From the NCBI GenBank assembly GCA_913776885.1, contig CAJYQC010000501.1:1-32005 (forward strand): a stretch of DNA of 32,005 bases, in the 5' to 3' direction. Source of the DNA: an uncultured Variovorax sp. (GTDB lineage: Bacteria; Pseudomonadota; Gammaproteobacteria; Burkholderiales; Burkholderiaceae_C). The notes under the pieces were generated by a model, which saw nothing but the letters and a program-made list of their open reading frames with translations, was not told where the DNA came from and made no database searches. Below are positions 15,711 through 22,774 of this stretch, in pieces (within the stretch, counting starts at the first letter, position 1; each line of letters starts with the position of its first letter). The translations under genes were made by a program, and so were the position numbers.

Positions 15711-16709
15711 TCAGCTCTTGAAGAACGCCAGCAGATCCGGATTGATCACGTCCGCGTTCACGGTGAGCATCCCGTGGGGATAGCCCTTGTACACCTTGAG
15801 CGTGCCGTTCTTCAGAAGCTTGATCGACTTCAGTGCGGCGTCGGCGATCGGAACGATCTGATCGTCGTCGCCATGCATGACCAGGGTCGGAATGGTGATC
15901 GCCTGCAGGTCCGCCGTCTGGTCGGTTTCCGAAAACGCCTTGATGCCGTCGTAGTGAGCCTTGGCGCTGCCCATCATGCCCTGGCGCCACCAGTTCTGGA
16001 TCACCCCCGGGTAGACCTTCGCGCCCTCGCGGTTGAAACCATAGAACGGACCGGTCGCGACGTCGAGGAAGAGCTGGGCCCGGTTGTCCGCGACACCCTT
16101 GCGAAAGCCGTCGAACACCTCCATCGGCAATCCTTCCGGATTGCTCGCGGTCTTGAGCATCAACGGCGGAACGGCGCTCACGAGCACGGCCTTCGCGGCG
16201 CGGCCGCTGGGCTGGCCGAATTTCGCGACGTAGCGCGCGACCTCGCCGCCGCCGGTCGAGTGGCCGACGTGGAAGACCTTGGTCAGGTTCAGAGCCTCGA
16301 CCACGGCGAAGGCATCGGCCGCGTAGTGGTCCATGTCGTGGCCCTCGCTGACCTGCGCCGATCGCCCGTGGCCGCGCCGGTCGTGGGCGATCACGCGGTA
16401 GCCGCGCTGCACGAAGAAGAGCATCTGGGTATCCCAGTCATCGCTCGAGAGTGGCCAGCCGTGATGGAACATGATGGGCTGGCCGTCCTTGGGCCCCCAG
16501 TCCTTGTAGAAGATCTCGACGCCGTCCTTGGTGGTGATGGTGTTCATGCGGTGATGCCCTTTCTGAGAATGCGCTGTTGCGCGGTGCTGGGTGGAGGGGT
16601 TTGCATGCCCCGCCAACGGGAGACCGGTGATCGCCAGGGCTCCCGCGCTGGCGAGCAGAAGCTTGCGCCTGTCGCTGTCGAAAGCGGTGTGAAGATCGAG
16701 CTGTTTCAT
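15711..16709 (-). CDS. Alpha/beta hydrolase of the non-heme haloperoxidase/arylesterase type, with Tat signal
   Basis: The core from residue 55 (MNTITTKDGVEIFYKDWG) is a standard cofactor-free chloroperoxidase/esterase of about 278 residues. The oxyanion segment is HHGWPLSSDDW, the nucleophile serine is in GHSTGGGEVARY, the acid is in MHGDDDQIVP and the histidine in YPHGM. Such enzymes hydrolyse esters and can form peracids. This copy carries 54 extra N-terminal residues with a twin-arginine signal (DSDRRKLLLASAGALAITGLPLAGHA). GAGGT precedes the ATG at 16709, so the exported form is annotated. The internal ATG at 16547 also has an upstream AAGGG, so a cytoplasmic form could be made as well. 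An AraC gene lies upstream on the other strand. Confidence 0.9.
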   Translation of the reverse strand: MKQLDLHTAFDSDRRKLLLASAGALAITGLPLAGHANPSTQHRATAHSQKGHHRMNTITTKDGVEIFYKDWGPKDGQPIMFHHGWPLSSDDWDTQMLFFVQRGYRVIAHDRRGHGRSAQVSEGHDMDHYAADAFAVVEALNLTKVFHVGHSTGGGEVARYVAKFGQPSGRAAKAVLVSAVPPLMLKTASNPEGLPMEVFDGFRKGVADNRAQLFLDVATGPFYGFNREGAKVYPGVIQNWWRQGMMGSAKAHYDGIKAFSETDQTADLQAITIPTLVMHGDDDQIVPIADAALKSIKLLKNGTLKVYKGYPHGMLTVNADVINPDLLAFFKS

Positions 16710-17386
16710 GTGTTACCTCGACGGCTTCAAGCTTGCTTCAAGGGCGCGACTGTCCTAAGAGCTGCGAAAACGACATTGGTCTGAGACTGCGGTTCAACCG
16801 CCCGGCCTGTGTGAACCGGCAATGCTGTGATGCTGGAATCGGCGGGAATATTCATGGGTTTCTTGAAACAAATCAACGGGCCTGGATCGCGCGAGCCGTC
16901 CTTTTTCCAAGACGGCGGCGAACCATGGGGCTGACTATGAATCGCTGCGCGACGCGCGTATTGCACATTCGGCGTCCGGATTGAACGCTTGTTTTTTCTT
17001 CCGCCCCTGAGGCGCCGCATCGCCCGACGACAGCCGCACGATACCGACACCTCTGGTTGCCCGCTCAGCTGTCGAGGTTGAGGAACAAGTTTTTTGCTGC
17101 CGGAGCGGTTTTCCTGCGGATGGGACGAACGCACGCTCGGTCCCGCTAGGGCACCGGTCCGCGTCGCGCGCGAGGCTTGCCGCGGCTGCGCGATCAAGGC
17201 ACGCGCCATCTACACTGAGGGCTGGCACACAATGTGCAAAAGGAAAAGGTTGAGCAGACGGGGTGCAAGCCCACGAGCCCGGTCGATTGCGCGCGGAAGC
17301 TTCGAGGAAGCGCAAAACTCCTACCCATCGTTGGTCGCAGCGCCACGAATCGGATACTCCGCAAGTCCAACTCCTGCCCTCCCATC
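16710..17386. other. Long intergenic region between hydrolase and AraC genes
   Basis: These 677 bases separate two divergent genes. Open frames exist on both strands, but none has a ribosome site, a family signature or the codon bias of the neighbours, and parts are less GC-rich than the flanks. I see no RNA gene or clear repeat. It presumably holds the two promoters and may contain degraded coding sequence. Confidence 0.5.
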
Positions 17387-18334
17387 ATGCGCGCCGATAG
17401 CAGTCTCAACCAGGCGAGAAGTCAACCGCTCTCCGCAAGGCAAGGGCTCACGCCGCAGGACCTGCTCGGCTGCACTGTCGATCATCTGCAGAGGGATCAG
17501 GAACTTTCGGCTGACGGGGTGCGGATCTATCGCAAGACCGTCAACGCCCATCAGCTGCAGTACGTGGAGACCCCTGCCAGCGGGCGCGGCGTCCTGCTCG
17601 GCGTCTCGCTGCGCGACGGCCATCGCCGGCGGATCCTTCATGAGCACCACGCGTCCTGCCACGACTTCGGAAAGGGCTCGATCTACGTGCGCGACTTCAG
17701 CGACCGCTATCGCGCAGACATGCAAAGCGGCTTCGACTTCGTGCTGCTCGAGATCTCCCATGCCGTGCTGGCGCGCGCCATCGACGAAAGACCAGGACCG
17801 CGCGTGGGTGGCCTGGTCGAGGTTGCAGGCGTCAGGGACGAGGTCCTCGCCCATCTCGCAAGCGCGCTGACCCCTGCCCTCGAGCGACCTGCCGAGGTCA
17901 GCCTGCTGTTCGTCGAACAGCTCAGCGTCGCGATGACGAGCTACCTAGTCGACAACTACGGCCGCGCCGCGACTGCGACCGAGCCACGGGCGAACCGGCT
18001 GCTTTCTCGTTCGCACGAGGCGCGCGTCAAGGAGATGCTGCGCAGCAAGATGGACGGCAACGTGTCGATCACCGAGATCGCCGACGCCTGCAACCTGTCG
18101 CGCAGCTATTTCATCCGCGCCTTTCGCGAGACCACCGGCCAGACGCCGCACCAGTGGCTGACCGCACAGCGGCTGGAACGCGCGCGGGCGCTGCTGGAGG
18201 ACTTCGAACGGCCTCTGGCGGACGTGGCCGCTGCCTGTGGCTTTGCGGACCAGAGCCACTTCACGCGCGTCTTTTCGCAACACACCGGCATGCCGCCGGG
18301 CGGCTGGCGCAAGAAGATACAGCTCGAAAAATGA
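17387..18334 (+). CDS. AraC-family transcriptional regulator
   Basis: This 315-residue regulator has a sensory N-terminal domain of the AraC_binding_2 type (about residues 20-190) and a C-terminal pair of helix-turn-helix motifs (about 215-312). These include VSITEIADACNLSRSYFIRAF, and RPLADVAAACGFADQSHFTRVF with the usual GFADQSHFTRVFSQHTG ending. The ATG at 17387 gives normal family length but has a poor ribosome site. An in-frame GTG at 17234 would add 51 residues with no recognisable homology. It is divergent from the Tat-exported hydrolase, which it may regulate, although the 677-base distance makes this less sure. The inducer is unknown. Confidence 0.9.
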   Translation: MRADSSLNQARSQPLSARQGLTPQDLLGCTVDHLQRDQELSADGVRIYRKTVNAHQLQYVETPASGRGVLLGVSLRDGHRRRILHEHHASCHDFGKGSIYVRDFSDRYRADMQSGFDFVLLEISHAVLARAIDERPGPRVGGLVEVAGVRDEVLAHLASALTPALERPAEVSLLFVEQLSVAMTSYLVDNYGRAATATEPRANRLLSRSHEARVKEMLRSKMDGNVSITEIADACNLSRSYFIRAFRETTGQTPHQWLTAQRLERARALLEDFERPLADVAAACGFADQSHFTRVFSQHTGMPPGGWRKKIQLEK

Positions 18335-18437
18335 GGTTGACCGGCCGCCGCCTGGATGCCCGCGCCAGGCAGCTCGATTTCGACATGCCTCGCTTTGCGA
18401 GACACGCCCGCACGCCAGGCGAACTGCGCAAGCGCGG

Positions 18438-19880
18438 CTAGAGGCCGAGCCGCGATGCGATCTTCTCTCCCAACACCGCATCGACCAGCCGGAAGTGCTC
18501 GATCTGCCGCCGCTGGATGACCTCGGGCACGCCGGCCATCGCCGCTGCGATATTGGCGGCCAGACGCTGCCGCTCGGCGCTTTCCATGAGTCTGTACAGC
18601 GCCGTGGCCTGCACGTGGTCGCCAACGCCCTGGCGATCGTCGAAGCGCCCCGCGTCGCCGCTCAGTGCGAACGCCGGCTCCGCGTGCTGCCGGTCAGGAC
18701 GTGGTCCGCCGAAGGAGTTGGGCTCGTAATAGGCATCGGTGCGGGGCGGCACGTCCAGTCGCATCGCACCATCGGCGTGGTAGGTGTGCACCGGTGCGCG
18801 CGGGCGGTTCACCGGCAGCGCCGCATGGTGCGTGCCGACGCGGTAGCGCTGCGCGTCGGCATACGCCAGCAGCCGTCCTTGCAGCAGCCTGTCGGGCGAG
18901 ATGCACAGGCCCGGCACCATGTGCGCCGGGTTGAAGGTCGCCTGCTCCACCTGCGCGAAATAGTTGTCCGGGTTGGCGTGGAGGGTGAGCTCTCCCAGTT
19001 CGACGAGCGGAAATTCGGCTTGCGGCCAGACCTTGGTGGGGTCGAAGGCATCGAACGGCAGCGCCTGGGCCTGCTGCTGGCTCATGAGCTGCACATGCAG
19101 CGACCAGCGCGGGTGCTCGCCACGCTCGATGGCCTCGAACAGGTCGCGCTGCGCGCTCTCGCGGTCCTCGGCGATGGTGGCGCGGGCTTGCGCATCGGTG
19201 AGGCAGCGAATGCCCTGCCGTGTCTTGAAATGAAACTTGACCCAGCAGCGCTCGTTGGCGTCGTTGATGAAGCCGAACGCATGTGCGCCATAGCCATGCA
19301 TGTGGCGGTAGCTGGCAGGCAGGCCGCGGTCCGAGAACAGCATCACGATCTGGTGGATGCTCTCCGGCGAGAGCGACCAGAAGTCCCAGATGGCGGTGGG
19401 TGAACGCAAATGGCTCACCGGGTGGCGCTTGAGTGCGCGCACCAGATCGGGAAACTTCTGCGGATCGCGGATGCAGGCCACCGGCAGGTGGCTGCCGACC
19501 AAGTCCCAGTTGCCTTCTTCCGTGTAGGCCTTGAGGGCGAAGCCGCGCATGTCACGCTCGGCGTCCGCGCAGCCGCGTTCGCCCGTGAGGCCCGAGAAGC
19601 GCACCAGCACCGGCGTGATCCGGCCCGGCTGCAGAAAGCGCGCGCGGGTGTGGCGCGTGATGTCGCCCGTGATGCGCAGCTTGCCCAGCGCGGCCGCGCC
19701 CTTGGCGTGCAGCACCCGCTCCGGAATGCGCTCGCGCGCCAGGTAGGCGAGCTTTTCGGCCATCTGGTAGTCCTGCAGCAGGATCGGCCCGCGCGGCCCG
19801 GCGGTGATCGAGTGCTGGCTGTCCGCCACGGGTGCGCCACCCGCGGTGGTCAAGGTCGGCGGCCTTGGATTCGTCGTCAT
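18438..19880 (-). CDS. Monofunctional heme catalase, short form, with catalytic Asn replaced by His
   Basis: This 480-residue protein is a heme catalase, which disproportionates hydrogen peroxide to water and oxygen. The distal histidine is His58 (RVLHAKG). RFSGLTGERG and the RDMRGFALKAYTEEGNWDLVG block follow, then DFWSLSPESIHQIVMLFSDRG and the proximal heme-ligand tyrosine Tyr340 (RLLAYADAQRYRVG). The position equal to bovine Asn147, 73 residues after the distal His in both proteins, is His131 in VGSHLPVACIRD; typical catalases read GNNTPIFFIRD. The two usual Phe residues there are Ala and Cys. The rest of the fold is intact, so peroxide chemistry may be altered or directed to another substrate. 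It is monocistronic with a hairpin and direct repeats upstream. Confidence 0.92.
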   Translation of the reverse strand: MTTNPRPPTLTTAGGAPVADSQHSITAGPRGPILLQDYQMAEKLAYLARERIPERVLHAKGAAALGKLRITGDITRHTRARFLQPGRITPVLVRFSGLTGERGCADAERDMRGFALKAYTEEGNWDLVGSHLPVACIRDPQKFPDLVRALKRHPVSHLRSPTAIWDFWSLSPESIHQIVMLFSDRGLPASYRHMHGYGAHAFGFINDANERCWVKFHFKTRQGIRCLTDAQARATIAEDRESAQRDLFEAIERGEHPRWSLHVQLMSQQQAQALPFDAFDPTKVWPQAEFPLVELGELTLHANPDNYFAQVEQATFNPAHMVPGLCISPDRLLQGRLLAYADAQRYRVGTHHAALPVNRPRAPVHTYHADGAMRLDVPPRTDAYYEPNSFGGPRPDRQHAEPAFALSGDAGRFDDRQGVGDHVQATALYRLMESAERQRLAANIAAAMAGVPEVIQRRQIEHFRLVDAVLGEKIASRLGL

Positions 19881-19903
19881 GGCGATCTTTTTCCTGATCG
19901 AGT

Positions 19904-19919
19904 CTCACCGGATGGTGAG
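19904..19919. promoter_or_regulatory. Hairpin in the catalase leader
   Basis: CTCACC-GGAT-GGTGAG, a perfect 6-base stem with a 4-base loop, lies 24-39 bases upstream of the catalase start, just before its AGGA ribosome site. It could be an operator or a leader hairpin affecting translation. Confidence 0.4.
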
Positions 19920-19938
19920 CCGGACGGGCGCGCGTGTC

Positions 19939-19966
19939 TTGAACGGGAGTCGTCGGTTTTGAACGG
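19939..19966. promoter_or_regulatory. Direct repeats TTGAACGG spaced two helical turns apart
   Basis: TTGAACGG occurs at 19939-19946 and again at 19959-19966, a spacing of exactly 20 bases, 59-86 bases upstream of the catalase start. Same-face direct repeats at this distance suit tandem binding by a regulator. Evidence is limited to sequence repetition and position. Confidence 0.4.
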
Positions 19967-20045
19967 TCGCGGGCGGTAGCGCCGCAGCGCGGCATACGCC
20001 CAGGACCAAGGCAACGCCGTCCCAGGCTGTGCTACTGCTACCGCG

Positions 20046-20374
20046 TCACTTGCAGAGCCAGAGCGCCATCAGGCGCCTATACCTCGGCATGATGAGGTAC
20101 ACCATCAGCCCCACGACGGCGGCCGAAGCCAGCAGGTGCTCGACGCCATACAAAGACAGCACGGGCACCGGCGCGAGCAACCGGTGCAGCACCGCGGGCA
20201 CCAGCATGGTCAGCGGGTAGATCACCGACAGCGTCAGCAGGAACTGCTTGTAGCGTTTGGCGGGCGGCTGCCCCGCCGGCGGATGGAACCAGAACTCCAG
20301 GCCACTGCCGCGCGCCCGGCGATCTCGTCCAGCGTGGCCGTGCGCAAGGCGGGTTGCCGGTCGTCGGTGGTCAT
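20046..20374 (-). pseudogene. Frameshifted remnant of a membrane protein resembling the C-terminus of antibiotic biosynthesis monooxygenase-like proteins
   Basis: From about 20312 to 20046 the minus strand encodes a convincing peptide, RGSGLEFWFHPPAGQPPAKRYK, then two hydrophobic helices (FLLTLSVIYPLTMLVPAVL and LASAAVVGLMVYLIM) and a stop. This looks like the membrane tail found after an ABM domain in many Proteobacteria. There is no start codon in that frame. An ATG at 20374 opens a different frame (MTTDDRQPALRTATLDEIAG) that would join it after a one-base insertion near 20305-20320. No ABM domain is present, so the gene has lost its N-terminal part, carries a frameshift, or both. It could instead be a short intact protein with a sequencing error. 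Confidence 0.55.
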
Positions 20375-20398
20375 GTGCGGTGCCCCTGTTCGAAGGTC

Positions 20399-20734
20399 TC
20401 AGAGGCCGATCAGCTTGCGGCCTTCGTCGCTCAGCAGATCATGCGTTTCGGGGTGCACACGCATGTAGCCGTTGAACACCGGGCACTGCGGTACCACGCG
20501 CAGGCCACGCTCGCGCGCCGAGGCCAGGCCGGCGAGCACCAGCTGCTTCGCGATGCCCTGCCCCTGCAGGGCTTCGGGCACCAGCGTGTGAATGAAGGTG
20601 ATGACGTTGCCTTCGAGCGAATAGATGGCGACCGCGTGGTGGCCTTGCGATATGTATTCGAAGCGGTGCTTCGACGGGTTGTCGTGGACCTGGACAGAGG
20701 CCGGAGAAGAAGAAGAAGAAGGAACGATGGTCAT
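20399..20734 (-). CDS. GNAT-family N-acetyltransferase (COG2388/YjdJ-like)
   Basis: This small cytoplasmic protein of about 111 residues matches the short GCN5-related acetyltransferase group. HHAVAIYSLEGNVITFIHTLVPEALQGQG is followed by the acetyl-CoA loop QGQGIAKQLVLAGLASARERGLRVVPQCPV. The conserved end is FNGYMRVHPETHDLL. A serine-rich stretch (SSSSS) follows the start. The ATG at 20734 has AGGACC upstream; a TTG ten codons earlier is also possible. It starts 26 bases after the stop of the truncated AraC gene and precedes the membrane-protein remnant. The substrate is unknown; relatives are orphan acetyltransferases. Confidence 0.85.
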   Translation of the reverse strand: MTIVPSSSSSPASVQVHDNPSKHRFEYISQGHHAVAIYSLEGNVITFIHTLVPEALQGQGIAKQLVLAGLASARERGLRVVPQCPVFNGYMRVHPETHDLLSDEGRKLIGL

Positions 20735-20760
20735 GAAGGTCCTCGACAGGGGTGTTCGAT

Positions 20761-21399
20761 TCAATGCAGGCGCCGCATGTGCAAAGCCCCACGTGACGCT
20801 GCGGCAGAGGCTTCGTCGTCATTGTTCCCGAACCTGCGCACCAGGTGGGCGCAGATGGCCAGTGCCAGGTGTTGCTGCACGCGCGAGCCGGTGCGATGTG
20901 GCCGATCGAACAGGGCCAGCACGGCTGCACCCAGGCTGCGCATCACCGGGTCGACCAGGCCGGGCGCGCAGGCCAGACTGCTCACATGCACCATGCCCGC
21001 CGCGCGCGCCACCGCACGCACGAGAGCGTGGGGCACGTAGAACTGCAGCGCATCCAGGGGATTGCCCAGGTAGCTCGCGACCTCGTCGCGCAGGTCGACG
21101 ATGCCGAGTGCACCCGGCGCATAGCTGCGCACCACCGAGGGCCGACCGCGCACCCAGGTTTCATGATGGCGCATGCCCACGAGGTGCAGCGTGGCGAGGA
21201 AGGCGTCCTCGGGCGGGATCTCCCGCTTCATGCCCAGCTGTCCGGGCAGGCAGGTGATGCGCGTGACGACGAAGGGCGCGGTGAAGGACGCCGCGCCAGC
21301 GGTCGGCGCGTCGAGCGCCGGCAGCATGACGAGCGAAGGCGCGGATGGCAGCTCGAAGTACCGGCCCAGCAGGTCGCCGTAGGCGCCCTCGCCGTTCAT
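20761..21399 (-). pseudogene. AraC-type regulator lacking its DNA-binding domain (truncated)
   Basis: The 212-residue frame starting at the ATG at 21399 reads as the sensory half of an AraC-family regulator. PFVVTRITCLPGQLGMKREIPPEDAF, HLVGMRHHETWVRGRP, LDALQFYVPHALV and LALAICAHLVRRFG are all typical, with the last normally followed by a linker and the two HTH motifs. Here the protein ends 23 residues later in ASRGALHMRRLH and the GNAT gene begins at once. No HTH is encoded in any frame downstream. It is either a decayed regulator or a free-standing sensor domain. I favour decay because the next genes are also damaged. The start is uncertain: in-frame ATG codons also occur upstream. Confidence 0.65.
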
Positions 21400-21910
21400 G
21401 GAGAGAATCGGCCCATGACGAAGGCCGGCGGATCGTCGTTCATTCCCGAACCCCATTCCTTGCAGGAGCGCCAGATGCCGTCGCGCGATGCAAGAGTGGT
21501 CACAGCGAGGAGGACGCAGGAGCTCCGCCTTGGCGCAGCGATTCGATCGGCAACCAGGTGTGGCACTCGGCGTGTACTCAGTGGGCCCAAGCAGCTTGGC
21601 GCCGGCTTGGGGATCTCTTTGAGGGGCATGACAATGATTCCGCGAAGAGGCAGAAGGCAAGCCAGGGAACCGACCGGCCCCATGGATCGCATCCTCGCTG
21701 CGTCGAGGATGCGTGTCTTGTCGATTGTTGAGACCGTTTGGACATTTGCCGTCGCGCTTCGAAAAAAGCGTCGCCTCCGTTCAAATCCCGGCCGTTGAGG
21801 ACGACCGGTCATTCGCCGAACCAGCCAGATTCGGCTGGGGAGGGCGTGGCAAAGGCCTTCAACGAGAAGACTTACCGCAACACTGCGCATGCAGAAGGAG
21901 TCCACCACAG
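21400..21910. other. Non-coding or decayed stretch at the edge of the defence-like region
   Basis: No intact gene is supported in these 511 bases. An ATG at 21414, preceded by GGAGAG, opens a frame divergent from the AraC remnant that looks gene-like for about 25 residues (MTKAGGSSFIPEPHSLQERQ) and then turns into arginine-rich, non-family sequence. This suggests the cut-off beginning of a lost neighbour. The rest holds only the presumed promoter of the next gene, with AAGGAG ten bases before its start. Confidence 0.5.
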
Positions 21911-22660
21911 ATGACCTGGTCACTGTTCTACCGCTTCGACGATGAGGTCCCCACCGACTTTCAAGAGCTGCGCCAATTCGGCAGTTCGCTTTGGACCGCG
22001 AATGGCAGGGTGCACACCATGGGGCACTCGCAGGTCGCCGAGTTCGCAAGCCCCGAAGCCGCAAAGGAAGCCCTCGCGCAGCGCAGCAATGAGATCGAAG
22101 CGCAGGGCTACGAGCGAGTACGCCACGGCATGCACGACCCTTCTCGAATCGACTTCCCTTTGCTCACTGCAGAGATTCGCGAAGGTGCTCGTCGCACCTT
22201 CCAGGCCATCCGCGCGGCCCATCCTGACAAGACCATCCGCCTTTTCGCGCTTGGCAGCGATGACGGTGCGATGACCGTCGTCCATGCAGCCAGCGACCTC
22301 TCACTCGGCGCTCCCGGAGACCTGGACGACGAGAGTGAAATATGGAGCTCCGCCGAGTGGCCCTACACCGAGGGCGGTGAGTTCCTCGACATCGCCTACC
22401 GCATGATCCTGTCATGCCACCGCAGCGACTTGCCTTGCGAGGTCGAGTTCGATGACTTGCGGGCGGGTCTCTTCGAGGCTTGCATCGCGGCGATGGAGCA
22501 ACTCGACCGTGAAGGTTTCTTCGGCACGGGGGACGCGCGTGAAGAGGTCGTGCTGCTTTGCCAGATCGAGGGCAACGAGGACATGGAGGGCTCGGTCGGC
22601 AGGCTCAACACGCCGCGCGTGGTGGGGCGGCTCGAACGCTGGATCGAGCTCTGCCAATGA
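21911..22660 (+). CDS. WGR-like / DUF4303 domain protein
   Basis: This 249-residue cytoplasmic protein has two parts. Residues about 28-68 (SLWTANGRVHTMGHSQVAEF, then EAAKEALAQRSNEIEAQGYE) look like a WGR domain, a small module that binds nucleic acid or protein in PARPs and bacterial relatives. Residues about 84-245 match DUF4303: REGARRTFQAIRAAHPDKTIRLFALGSDDGAMTV and IWSSAEWPYTEGGEFLD. DUF4303 proteins occur near toxins and in accessory regions; their function is not known. No signal peptide or helix is present. AAGGAG lies ten bases before the ATG at 21911. It converges on the helicase-nuclease gene with a 114-base gap, so the two are neighbours but not an operon. Confidence 0.75.
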   Translation: MTWSLFYRFDDEVPTDFQELRQFGSSLWTANGRVHTMGHSQVAEFASPEAAKEALAQRSNEIEAQGYERVRHGMHDPSRIDFPLLTAEIREGARRTFQAIRAAHPDKTIRLFALGSDDGAMTVVHAASDLSLGAPGDLDDESEIWSSAEWPYTEGGEFLDIAYRMILSCHRSDLPCEVEFDDLRAGLFEACIAAMEQLDREGFFGTGDAREEVVLLCQIEGNEDMEGSVGRLNTPRVVGRLERWIELCQ

Positions 22661-22774
22661 GGTTGGATCCGGCCGGCAAGGCAAGGTCGCTGACGTGAAC
22701 CCGAACGCCTACGGCTCTGCGATGTGATCAGGTGTCCGCAGCACCTCCGGATGGCGCCGCCCGTGGAGTTTGGA

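Noticed and set aside
16727-17209. 160-residue minus-strand open frame upstream of the hydrolase
   Set aside because: Low-complexity, basic composition with no family motif, and it overlaps the expected promoter region.
21779-21789. GTTCAAATCCC, resembling a tRNA T-loop, considered as an att remnant
   Set aside because: The flanking bases do not form a T-stem, there is no acceptor end, and no second copy was seen on the other side of the defence-like region.
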